A stretch of DNA of 13,760 bases from Candidatus Nitrosopumilus sp. (GTDB taxonomy: Archaea; Thermoproteota; Nitrososphaeria; Nitrososphaerales; Nitrosopumilaceae), in NCBI GenBank assembly GCA_022758935.1, contig JAEMQG010000006.1, forward strand, positions 1 to 13,760, in the 5' to 3' direction. The notes beneath the pieces were generated by a model. That model had not been told where the DNA came from and searched no databases. It saw nothing but the letters and a program-made list of their open reading frames with translations. The translations under genes were made by a program, and so were the position numbers. Within the stretch, counting starts at the first letter, position 1; every line of letters starts with the position of its first letter. This document shows, piece by piece, positions 1-5,516 of this stretch.

Positions 1-514
1 TCCAATATCCCTGAGAATTCGGAATGCTATGTTGCCCAATCATACAAAAACTAGAAAAATGCCTTCCAGTTACTCCGACATTTTCCAAATCCTTAAACCT
101 TAAACAAGTTTGTGGCACTACTAATGGATTTGCAGGAAATTCAAAGACAACTTTTGATCCCATTATTCTTTGAAAATCCACAATTGATGCAATCGTAAAA
201 TAAAGATCATCCCGCCATCTACAAACAACTGGATATCTTGAAACTGACGTGTGCCCATTTTTTACAAAAAATGATTCAACTTCTTTCCAAGATTGTGTGT
301 AGTCAAATCTCTTTGTTGTTGGAGGATTACCTATGAACGAATATGTGTCATCTGCATCATCAGGACATAATTCTCTTCCAGAATCCAAAGTCCAAAAAAA
401 CCTTTTACATTTTAAACATGATTTTCTAACAAATCCTTCATCTGCAAATAATTTGACTTTATAGAATCTATCTGGGTCAGACGAAAATTCCTTTAGGATT
501 TCTTTTTTATCCAA
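1..514 (-). CDS. alaS: Alanyl-tRNA synthetase, N-terminal 171 codons (runs off left edge)
   Basis: Charges tRNA-Ala with alanine in the cytoplasm. Translating the minus strand from TTG at 514-512 gives an open frame to the window edge. It begins MDKKEILKEFSSDPDRFY and continues with an archaeal-type N-terminal cysteine cluster (Cys33, Cys36, Cys50 around FFWTLDSG), then the class II catalytic core: TKRFDYTQSWKEVESFF near residues 67-83, RYPVVCRWRDDLYFT near 93-107 and FCMIGQHS near 156-163. The cysteine-containing N-terminal extension is typical of archaeal AlaRS. The TTG start is supported by an in-frame TGA four codons upstream, no ATG option, and a TATA-like box about 25 bases upstream, which implies a leaderless mRNA. 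It is divergent from the unknown gene at 593. In many archaea alaS follows rpl12; here rpl12 lies nearby but on the opposite strand. The 3' part is outside the window. Confidence 0.95.
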   Translation of the reverse strand, partial: MDKKEILKEFSSDPDRFYKVKLFADEGFVRKSCLKCKRFFWTLDSGRELCPDDADDTYSFIGNPPTTKRFDYTQSWKEVESFFVKNGHTSVSRYPVVCRWRDDLYFTIASIVDFQRIMGSKVVFEFPANPLVVPQTCLRFKDLENVGVTGRHFSSFCMIGQHSIPNSQGYW

Positions 515-535
515 CGAAAAGGCTCAATTTGCCCG

Positions 536-542
536 ATATTAA
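536..542 (-). promoter_or_regulatory. TATA box of alaS
   Basis: On the minus strand the box reads TTAATAT, centred about 25 bases ahead of the TTG at 514. This spacing places the transcription start at or next to the start codon. It is inferred from spacing alone. Confidence 0.45.
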
Positions 543-562
543 GAATTGTCGATTAATGATAC

Positions 563-570
563 ATTAAATA
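563..570 (+). promoter_or_regulatory. TATA box of the 593 gene
   Basis: ATTAAATA is centred about 26 bases before the ATG at 593, so the mRNA is probably leaderless. It lies only about 20 bases from the oppositely directed alaS box, so the two promoters form a compact divergent pair. Confidence 0.45.
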
Positions 571-592
571 CAATATCAATTGCATTCCAATC

Positions 593-1102
593 ATGTTTGG
601 GAAAAAACCATCTTTGAGAGAAGGCGTACATGTTTTCTCCACTAAAAAAAATGGAGATTTTTATGATTTCATATTTGGTGTAGTAACTGGGGTTGAAGGA
701 CGTAAAGTTGGAATTAATGGCATAATTGTTAATCCAGTAGGTCTCAAAAACAAAATTTCTCAGGGTAAAACTGGTATCCGATCTACTGAAATTCTTGAGC
801 ATCCTACACCTGATAATGTTGTATTGGCTCTAGTCTACAGGGTAGAACATGAAAACTTTGCAGAGATTATAGATTTGGATAAGGACAAATGTGATTTAAT
901 CCCACCAAAAGTTTACACGATGTTGGATGGTTGGATTCGTGAATCTCTTCCAGAATTAATTAACAATGTACTGTCACTATCACCAGGTGATGAAAGAGAT
1001 GAGGCAAAACGCATCTTAAAACATAGAATGGATACACTAGTAGATAGGAATCTAAAAAGAACTCTTTATTCTGTTTGTAGAAGTCTAAAAATTCTAAATT
1101 AG
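593..1102 (+). CDS. Conserved-looking hypothetical protein, 169 aa
   Basis: I do not recognise this family. The protein is soluble, with no signal peptide or membrane segment. The first 70 residues are rich in Gly, Val and Ile with alternating hydrophobics (FIFGVVTGVEGRKVGING), suggesting a small beta-barrel or sandwich. The C-terminal half (from about residue 105) looks helical and basic, ending RNLKRTLYSVCRSLKILN. The start is the only plausible one: an in-frame TGA lies at 557-559, and a TATA box sits 26 bases ahead of the ATG. It lies between alaS and rpl12, so a translation-related role is conceivable, but that is context only. Base composition and codon use look like those of its neighbours. 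It is probably a lineage-specific archaeal protein. Confidence 0.8.
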   Translation: MFGKKPSLREGVHVFSTKKNGDFYDFIFGVVTGVEGRKVGINGIIVNPVGLKNKISQGKTGIRSTEILEHPTPDNVVLALVYRVEHENFAEIIDLDKDKCDLIPPKVYTMLDGWIRESLPELINNVLSLSPGDERDEAKRILKHRMDTLVDRNLKRTLYSVCRSLKILN

Positions 1103-1103
1103 C

Positions 1104-1115
1104 TTTTCTATTTTT
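1104..1115 (+). terminator. T-rich archaeal terminator after the 593 gene
   Basis: Two bases after the stop codon comes TTTTCTATTTTT, a T-tract of the kind that terminates archaeal RNA polymerase without a hairpin. It separates this gene from rpl12, which has its own promoter. Confidence 0.4.
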
Positions 1116-1137
1116 CTAATCCTGATTTCACCATAGT

Positions 1138-1146
1138 TTTATATTA
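1138..1146 (+). promoter_or_regulatory. TATA box of rpl12
   Basis: TTTATATTA is centred about 28 bases before the ATG at 1170 and is one of the clearest boxes in the window. It fits a strongly expressed, leaderless ribosomal stalk gene. Confidence 0.55.
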
Positions 1147-1169
1147 TGCCCTAAGAAAATCTCGATACA

Positions 1170-1466
1170 ATGGAATATGTTTATGCTGCTTTACTTCTTC
1201 ACAAGCTACAAAAAGAAGTTAATGAGGCCAATGTTAGCTCAGTTGTAAAAGCATCTGGTGCTAACGTGAATGACGCTCAAGTAAAAGCATTAGTCGCAGC
1301 TTTAGCCGATGTTGACATTGATGAAGCTATTAAATCTGCACCTGTAGCAATAGCTCCAGCAGCTCCAGTAGCCGCAGCAGGTGAATCAAAGAAAGAAGAA
1401 AAACATGTTGATACAAGTAAAAGCGAAGAAGCCGCCATGGAAGGTCTATCCTCCCTATTTGGCTAG
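1170..1466 (+). CDS. rpl12: Large-subunit ribosomal protein L12 (P1-type stalk protein)
   Basis: Acidic stalk protein that binds as dimers to L10/P0 on the large subunit and recruits and stimulates translational GTPases. Its 98 residues match the archaeal P1/L12 length. The parts are an N-terminal helical dimerisation domain beginning MEYVYAALLLHKLQKEV, an Ala/Pro hinge near residues 60-72 (APAAPVAAAG), a charged Lys/Glu stretch, and the C-terminal factor-binding motif GLSSLFG. It is normally co-transcribed downstream of rpl10, but here it is on the opposite strand from rpl10 with the TRIC gene between them, and is driven by its own TATA box. A separate promoter could help meet the need for several copies of L12 per ribosome; that is inference. 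Confidence 0.97.
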   Translation: MEYVYAALLLHKLQKEVNEANVSSVVKASGANVNDAQVKALVAALADVDIDEAIKSAPVAIAPAAPVAAAGESKKEEKHVDTSKSEEAAMEGLSSLFG

Positions 1467-1472
1467 AACACC

Positions 1473-1502
1473 TTTCTTTTTTCAATTTAATTTTAATTTT
1501 TT
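1473..1502 (+). terminator. T-rich terminator after rpl12
   Basis: Repeated T-runs (CTTTCTTTTTT, then TTTTAATTTTTT) begin a few bases after the rpl12 stop. They sit ahead of the TATA-like element of the next gene, so rpl12 is probably a single-gene transcript. Confidence 0.5.
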
Positions 1503-1512
1503 ACTTGTTAAT

Positions 1513-1522
1513 GTTAATTAAC
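1513..1522 (+). promoter_or_regulatory. TATA-like element of the TRIC-family gene
   Basis: GTTAATTAAC is a 10-base palindrome centred about 28 bases before the TTG at 1545, the spacing seen for the other genes here. The inverted symmetry could also be a regulator site, but there is no second copy to support that. Confidence 0.4.
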
Positions 1523-1544
1523 AATCACAACTTTTTGATTTTAA

Positions 1545-2183
1545 TTGGTTGAATTTTCAATTTCTGCTCATACCTTCATTTACATTTTAGACTTGTTTGG
1601 TACAATGGCATTTGCAGTAACTGGTGCATTCAAAGCAATTGAAACTAAATCTGATATTGTTGGGATTCTTTTATTATCAACAATTACTGGTGTTGCTGGT
1701 GGTACTATTAGAGATGTCGTGATGGGACAATTTCCAAATTCTATCTCCGATCCTGCATATGTAATAATTACAGTAATTACCGGTGTTTTGATTTTCTTCT
1801 TATATCCACTTATACAGAAACACTGGAATTTGTTTTTGAAATTTGATGCTATTGGATTAGGTATTTTTACAATAATTGGTGCTACTTTTGCATACAATCT
1901 TGTTGGGTTGAATTTTTTAGCAATAATGTTGGCTGGAATGCTCACTGCAGTGGGAGGTGGGATTCTAAGAGATGTCATTGTTAATCAAATTCCGATAGTT
2001 TTTATCAAAGAATTCTATGTCTCTGCTAGTTTTGTTGGAATTGTCGTATTTTGTATTATATTGTATTTTGGTGGTGAACTTTATCTTGCTATAATTTCGG
2101 GGATAGTCATTACCACTGGACAGAGATTAATTGCAATGAAATTTAATTGGAATCTTCCTAGATCTAGAGGACGTATAGGCTAG
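1545..2183 (+). CDS. TRIC / UPF0126 family membrane protein (putative cation channel)
   Basis: A 212-residue polytopic membrane protein with about seven hydrophobic segments. Family hallmarks are visible: two homologous halves, each carrying a Gly-rich motif followed by Arg-Asp, namely GVAGGTIRDV at 49-58 and AVGGGILRDV at 135-144, with internally repeated helices. Prokaryotic members of this family form trimeric potassium-permeable channels related to animal TRIC channels. The substrate and physiological role in this organism are unknown; some older annotations call the family glycine transporters or YicG/YadS. The start is TTG at 1545; a TAA lies directly upstream in frame, so no longer form exists. 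Its TAG stop overlaps the rpl10 stop on the other strand. It is interposed between rpl12 and rpl10, which are neighbours in most archaea, with no evident functional link. Confidence 0.9.
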   Translation: MVEFSISAHTFIYILDLFGTMAFAVTGAFKAIETKSDIVGILLLSTITGVAGGTIRDVVMGQFPNSISDPAYVIITVITGVLIFFLYPLIQKHWNLFLKFDAIGLGIFTIIGATFAYNLVGLNFLAIMLAGMLTAVGGGILRDVIVNQIPIVFIKEFYVSASFVGIVVFCIILYFGGELYLAIISGIVITTGQRLIAMKFNWNLPRSRGRIG

Positions 2184-3046
2184 GATGCTGTATAATTTTT
2201 CGTCTTATTCGAAAGTGCTTTGGCTTGACCCACAGCTTTTTGTAATATTTGTTCCTTAGTTTCACCTGTCATAAAGCCTGATTCTATAGATACAGAACGT
2301 GCCTGTTGAGCTGCTTTGCCAATTATTTGTTTAATGTTATCCGCAGTAATGTATGCAATCTCGATAGATAGCGAAACTGCCTCTTGATGGAATTGAGCAA
2401 ACTCTTTTCTTATTTGCTCAACATCTACAATCAATTCTTTTTCTGCATATTTTAGACCCTCTTCTAATGCTGTATATAATGAAATTCCGGCCTCTACTGG
2501 CTTAATGTCTAATTTTCCAAGCAGCGCTGCTAATTTTTCTTTAATTACTTCTCCTTTCTTTACTGGAGTGGTATCTTTTTGAATCCAAATTGTACCTTGA
2601 TCAATCTTTGTTGGAATTCCTGCCTCTTTGAATTCTGTAAGCATTGGTCCTGGTGCAATTCCAGTATTCTTTGCTGGTACAACAATGTCTATACTTGCAA
2701 TATCTCCACCTCTTGCTGCCATCATAATCTTATTTTTTGCTAATAGCACATTTAGCTTAAATGGTGACATGTTAGTAAAAATGAAAAGACATTGACCTGT
2801 AAGCTCTTCTGAAATTCCTTTAATTCCTGGAATGTTTAATTTTTCTAAGGCCTTTTGTGCAACTCTGTCTTTGACACATACAAATTCAACTTCACCTTTC
2901 AATGCTTTTCTAAGAGGAAGAATTTGCGATGCTCTGACTTTGCTTATTTTGACAAGGGCTATTACTTTGTATTTTTTTGGAATTTCTAGTAATTGTTGAT
3001 ACATCTGAGCTTTTCTTTTAGGATATATCGTTCTATTTTCATGCAT
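2180..3046 (-). CDS. rpl10: Large-subunit ribosomal protein L10 (acidic P0 stalk base)
   Basis: Binds the GTPase-centre rRNA together with L11 and anchors L12 dimers. The 288-residue protein begins MHENRTIYPKRKAQMY, has the rRNA-binding core including NKIMMAARGG, and the inserted domain with KNTGIAPGPMLTEFKEAGIPTKI, all typical of archaeal P0. C-terminal helices (IRKEFAQFHQEAVSLS, then two related helices with AQQARSVS and GQAKALS) correspond to the L12-docking spine. Unlike euryarchaeal P0 (about 330-340 residues), it stops there. There is no acidic linker and no terminal factor-binding motif resembling GLSSLFG. The ATG overlaps the end of rpl1 by 8 bases, so translation is probably coupled. 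A weak GAGGT lies 11 bases upstream of the start. Confidence 0.96.
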   Translation of the reverse strand: MHENRTIYPKRKAQMYQQLLEIPKKYKVIALVKISKVRASQILPLRKALKGEVEFVCVKDRVAQKALEKLNIPGIKGISEELTGQCLFIFTNMSPFKLNVLLAKNKIMMAARGGDIASIDIVVPAKNTGIAPGPMLTEFKEAGIPTKIDQGTIWIQKDTTPVKKGEVIKEKLAALLGKLDIKPVEAGISLYTALEEGLKYAEKELIVDVEQIRKEFAQFHQEAVSLSIEIAYITADNIKQIIGKAAQQARSVSIESGFMTGETKEQILQKAVGQAKALSNKTKNYTAS

Positions 3047-3701
3047 GTTTTTTCTTAACCTCTTCCATTTGTTTAACTGGTTTACCCATTGTAGTTTTTA
3101 CAATTACTCTTTTGAGATTCTTTTCTCCACTTGGTAATTTTTTTTCAACTGCACTTAATACCGCATGCGCATTAATTGCCAAATCTGCATCATCCATAGA
3201 CTCATCTCCAATTTTACATGACATAGATAATGTTGCTCGTGATCTAACTTTGATTGATGATCTGAATCTTTGTAAAAATGATTCAATTGAGGCATTAAAT
3301 GGAACCGGCGTTGGCATTTTCCCTCTTGGACCTAAAAGTTGACCTAAAACTTTACCTACAACTGGCATGATTTGTGTATCTGCTAAAAAGAAGTCATATT
3401 TGTTTATGAATTTTCTAGATGCTCTTTTGTTAGCTGCAAATTTATCTAATTCTTCTGTTCCGACAACTGCATCTGCTTTTGCTTGTTTTGCTTTTTGTCC
3501 CATATCTCCTGTAGCCATAATGCATACAGTTGCCGGTGAGCTGGTTTTTGGAAGCTGAACCACTTCATTAAGTGCAAAGCCTTTTTTTACATCAATATCT
3601 TTGAAGACAATTATCATTTCTACGGATTGTTTGAATTTCCTTTGTTTACTTCCTGTCTTGGCTTCTTTAATCATCTCTACTAGTTTTGCTTCTGTAATCA
3701 A
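3039..3701 (-). CDS. rpl1: Large-subunit ribosomal protein L1
   Basis: Forms the mobile L1 stalk at the E site and guides deacylated tRNA out of the ribosome; in archaea it is also a classic translational autoregulator. The 220-residue length is normal. The signature motif GKVLGQLLGPRGKMPTP is at residues 116-132. The start is TTG at 3701, with an in-frame TAG upstream at 3746-3744 and no alternative start between. Unlike its neighbours it seems to have a leader of roughly 45 bases. A perfect Shine-Dalgarno octamer in that leader lies 19 bases from the start and within a possible hairpin. The gene overlaps rpl10 by 8 bases (ATGCATGA). It is separated from its usual upstream partner rpl11 by an opposite-strand Lrp gene. 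Confidence 0.96.
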   Translation of the reverse strand: MITEAKLVEMIKEAKTGSKQRKFKQSVEMIIVFKDIDVKKGFALNEVVQLPKTSSPATVCIMATGDMGQKAKQAKADAVVGTEELDKFAANKRASRKFINKYDFFLADTQIMPVVGKVLGQLLGPRGKMPTPVPFNASIESFLQRFRSSIKVRSRATLSMSCKIGDESMDDADLAINAHAVLSAVEKKLPSGEKNLKRVIVKTTMGKPVKQMEEVKKKHA

Positions 3702-3707
3702 TACGAA

Positions 3708-3734
3708 GATTTTCGAGAAAACCTCCTTAAAATC
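3708..3734 (-). promoter_or_regulatory. rpl1 leader hairpin containing a Shine-Dalgarno sequence (possible L1 autoregulatory site)
   Basis: Read on the minus strand, GATTTT (3734-3729) can pair with AAAATC (3713-3708), and inside it GAG pairs with CTC. The two stems are separated by an asymmetric AAG/G internal loop and closed by GTTTT. The octamer AAGGAGGT (3728-3721), complementary to the usual 16S 3' end, spans the internal loop and inner stem, so folding or L1 binding could hide it. Known L1 sites on mRNA and rRNA are short helices flanking an asymmetric loop. The match here is architectural only, not a verified motif. The pairing is short and AT-rich, so chance is possible. Confidence 0.4.
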
Positions 3735-3767
3735 GTTTAGAGACTATGTGTTATGATTCTCATTCTA

Positions 3768-3776
3768 TTTTAAAAA
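3768..3776 (-). promoter_or_regulatory. TATA box of rpl1
   Basis: TTTTTAAAA on the minus strand is centred near 3772. The usual 25-base spacing puts the transcription start around 3745-3748, about 45 bases before the start codon. This makes rpl1 the clearest leadered mRNA in the window. Confidence 0.45.
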
Positions 3777-3834
3777 TTTACATATTTTTAGCAAGATAAT
3801 TGTAATTTCAAAGTAAAATTTACTCCAAACTTAC

Positions 3835-3844
3835 ATTTATTAAA
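3835..3844 (+). promoter_or_regulatory. TATA box of the Lrp-family gene
   Basis: ATTTATTAAA lies 16-25 bases upstream of the TTG at 3860. The predicted transcription start (about 3865) fits the second in-frame TTG at 3869 slightly better than 3860, so the mRNA is leaderless or nearly so. Confidence 0.4.
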
Positions 3845-3859
3845 TCGTCAAGCCAATTT

Positions 3860-4324
3860 TTGAGCGCATTGCAGAGATTTGATGAACTTGACATGAAATT
3901 GCTTTATGAATTAACCAAAGATGGCTCTATCTCTGTTCCTACTTTGTCTAAAAAACTTGGAATTAATGCGTCTGTCCTTTACAGTAGAATTAAACGATTA
4001 ATGAAAAAAAAATTAATCAAAAAATTTACTATAGTTGTAGATGATTCTCTTTTGGGAATCGGCGTAAGGGCGTCAGTTGGAATTAACAGAGATCCAAAAC
4101 TCAAAGATAATATTCATAAAAAATTTATGGAAATTTCTGAAATTGCATCTATTTCTGAGGTTACTGGTAGATTTGATATGATAATTAAAGTTCATGCAAA
4201 AAACTTAGAGGCACTTCATACCATAGTAATAGAGAAAATAGGACGAATTGAAGGTATTCAAAATACTGAAACTTTTGTAGAGTTGCAAAAAACCGATAAA
4301 GATCCGGTTTATTTAATTCAATAG
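3860..4324 (+). CDS. Lrp/AsnC family transcriptional regulator
   Basis: DNA-binding regulator of the feast/famine family. Residues 8-55 form the winged helix-turn-helix (DELDMKLLYELTKDGS followed by VPTLSKKLGINASVLYSRIKRL). Residues about 65-145 form the ligand-binding and oligomerisation RAM domain, with the characteristic EVTGRFDMII at 100-109. The length of 154 is typical. The effector, probably an amino acid or other small ligand, and the targets cannot be read from the sequence. The start is TTG at 3860; TTG at 3869 and ATG at 3893 are in-frame alternatives. It is divergent from rpl1, with its TATA box about 60 bases from that of rpl1, so it could affect rpl1 expression; this is speculation. 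It sits inside an otherwise ribosomal gene string and ends one base from the rpl11 stop. Confidence 0.94.
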   Translation: MSALQRFDELDMKLLYELTKDGSISVPTLSKKLGINASVLYSRIKRLMKKKLIKKFTIVVDDSLLGIGVRASVGINRDPKLKDNIHKKFMEISEIASISEVTGRFDMIIKVHAKNLEALHTIVIEKIGRIEGIQNTETFVELQKTDKDPVYLIQ

Positions 4325-4325
4325 C

Positions 4326-4808
4326 TTATTTTAATTTCCCGTCCCACTTGCCCTCATTAATCTCAGCAGTGATTTCTTTTGGTGTTTTTCCCTCTATCTT
4401 GATTCCAAGTGACAAACATGTTCCAATTATCGTTTTTACAACAGATTTCAATGAAGATGCATAAGATTTCTCTAGTTTCGTATTTGCAACTTTGATAACC
4501 GAATCTATGGTTATGTCGCCTACCCATGTTGTCCCCGATGCTCCTGATCCTTTTTGGATACCTGCCTCTTTTAGTAGCAGTGATGCTGCGGAGGGAATCC
4601 CAATCTCGATACTCCATTTTTTTGTATCTGGATATACTGAAACTATTACTGGAACTTTCATTCCTTCAAAGTCTTTGGTTTTTTGATTAATCGCACTAAT
4701 TATCTCCATAATGTTGACTCCTAATGGACCCAAAGCTGGACCTAACGGTGGTCCTGCTGAGGCGGAGCCTCCTGTTACTAGTGCTGATACTTTTTGCGGT
4801 TCTGCCAT
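4326..4808 (-). CDS. rpl11: Large-subunit ribosomal protein L11
   Basis: Binds the GTPase-associated region of 23S rRNA beside L10 and participates in factor-dependent GTP hydrolysis. The 160-residue protein has the flexible N-terminal domain with the proline-rich motif GPPLGPALGPLGVNIMEII and the C-terminal rRNA-binding domain (LGIKIEGKTPKEITAEI). I choose ATG at 4808 rather than the in-frame TTG at 4817, because the product then begins MAEPQKVSALV and a TATA box lies 25 bases upstream. Although it follows spt5 by only 34 bases, it appears to have its own promoter in that gap. It ends one base from the convergent Lrp gene. Confidence 0.96.
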   Translation of the reverse strand: MAEPQKVSALVTGGSASAGPPLGPALGPLGVNIMEIISAINQKTKDFEGMKVPVIVSVYPDTKKWSIEIGIPSAASLLLKEAGIQKGSGASGTTWVGDITIDSVIKVANTKLEKSYASSLKSVVKTIIGTCLSLGIKIEGKTPKEITAEINEGKWDGKLK

Positions 4809-4828
4809 AATTATCAACTTAATATGAA

Positions 4829-4836
4829 AAATTTAA
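4829..4836 (-). promoter_or_regulatory. TATA box of rpl11
   Basis: TTAAATTT on the minus strand lies in the 34-base gap between the spt5 stop and rpl11, centred 25 bases before the ATG at 4808. It suggests extra, independent, leaderless transcription of rpl11 within a secE-spt5-rpl11 unit. Confidence 0.4.
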
Positions 4837-4842
4837 TCCTTC

Positions 4843-5301
4843 CTAAGCCTCACTTACCAGTTTTAAGTAGTTGGCGTCAACAGTAACTGGTAGCTGGTAT
4901 GATGCATCTAGTAAGACGACAGTTGCCTCTTCTTTGTCTACATCTATTCTGGTAATCGTGGCTTTCATTCCTTTGAATGGACCGCCAGTGATCTCAATTA
5001 CATTATCTATTGCTAATTGTGAAACTGTGGATTTCTTTATCAAATAACCTTCGATGTCTTTAAATTCTAATTCTCCTCTAAGTTGACCACGAATATGTCT
5101 GACTCCTTCAACTGCCATGTATGCATCACTGGGATTTATTGCCTCAATCACCACATATCCTTTTAGATTATCTACTAGTAATACTGATTGAATGTTAATT
5201 TTATTTGCATTTGCTTTTGCTTCTAATAATCTCATGACCACTTTTTCTTGACCTCCAGTGGTCCTTATTGCAAAAAGATGAGATTTAATTTCACTAGACA
5301 A
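4843..5301 (-). CDS. spt5: Transcription elongation factor Spt5 (archaeal NusG)
   Basis: Binds the RNA polymerase clamp to increase processivity and can link polymerase to the leading ribosome. The 152-residue archaeal form has an NGN domain at about residues 7-88 (HLFAIRTTGGQEKVVMRLL, KGYVVIEA, VRHIRGQLRG) and a KOW domain at about 97-130 (VIEITGGPFKGMKATI). Its partner Spt4 is not in the window. The TTG start at 5301 is two bases beyond the stop of secE, so the two are co-transcribed and probably translationally coupled, the ancient secE-nusG pairing. Confidence 0.96.
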   Translation of the reverse strand: MSSEIKSHLFAIRTTGGQEKVVMRLLEAKANANKINIQSVLLVDNLKGYVVIEAINPSDAYMAVEGVRHIRGQLRGELEFKDIEGYLIKKSTVSQLAIDNVIEITGGPFKGMKATITRIDVDKEEATVVLLDASYQLPVTVDANYLKLVSEA

Positions 5302-5303
5302 TT

Positions 5304-5477
5304 TTAACTACCAAATGTAATTACAGAAAATACAAAGTGAATTGTAAAACCAATAGCGCCAACTCCTGCAATTCCTAATAATACTAATCTGAGATGCTGT
5401 TGATATTCGTCACGGTCTGGCTTTTTGGCCATTTTAATAGTATTTACCATATTTTTTAAAGTCTGTTTAGGGTTCAT
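5304..5477 (-). CDS. secE: Preprotein translocase subunit SecE (Sec61 gamma)
   Basis: Small essential subunit that clamps SecY in the membrane. The minus strand encodes a 57-residue protein starting MNPKQTLKNMVNTIKMA, short enough to be missed by a length cut-off of 60. It has an amphipathic N-terminal helix, the conserved KKPDRDEY hinge region, and one transmembrane helix near residues 30-54 (LVLLGIAGVGAIGFTIHF). This is the archaeal/eukaryotic single-span architecture. The position directly upstream of spt5 (2-base gap) is the classic order. ATG at 5477 has a good TATA box 26 bases upstream. In-frame ATGs at codons 10 and 16 exist, but the full form fits the family best. Confidence 0.94.
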   Translation of the reverse strand: MNPKQTLKNMVNTIKMAKKPDRDEYQQHLRLVLLGIAGVGAIGFTIHFVFSVITFGS

Positions 5478-5516
5478 TGCAGGAAATTAATAAGGTGTCT
5501 TTATATCTCTTATCTC
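5478..5516. promoter_or_regulatory. Compact divergent promoter of secE and dtdA
   Basis: Only 39 bases separate the two ATGs. The minus-strand box GATATAAAG (5507-5499) is centred 26 bases before the secE start. The plus-strand box AAATTAATA (5484-5492) is centred 29 bases before the dtdA start. Both genes would be leaderless, and TBP/TFB binding at one box would crowd the other. Confidence 0.5.

Noticed and set aside
539..802. Minus-strand ORF of 87 codons opposite the 593 gene
   Set aside because: It overlaps the alaS promoter and the start of a gene with better composition and promoter. Its Asn/Phe-rich translation has no recognisable domain.
1513..1522. Palindrome GTTAATTAAC considered as a regulator operator
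   Set aside because: It coincides with the expected TATA position, and AT-rich palindromes of ten bases are common here. No second copy was seen near other promoters.
1580..1978. Minus-strand ORF of 132 codons inside the TRIC gene
   Set aside because: It is a shadow frame of a clear TRIC/UPF0126 protein with duplicated GG-RD motifs, and has no promoter or family resemblance of its own.
3860..4324. Lrp gene considered as a recent mobile insertion into the ribosomal string
   Set aside because: No terminal repeats, target duplications, integrase or compositional shift are visible around it. An old rearrangement is more likely.
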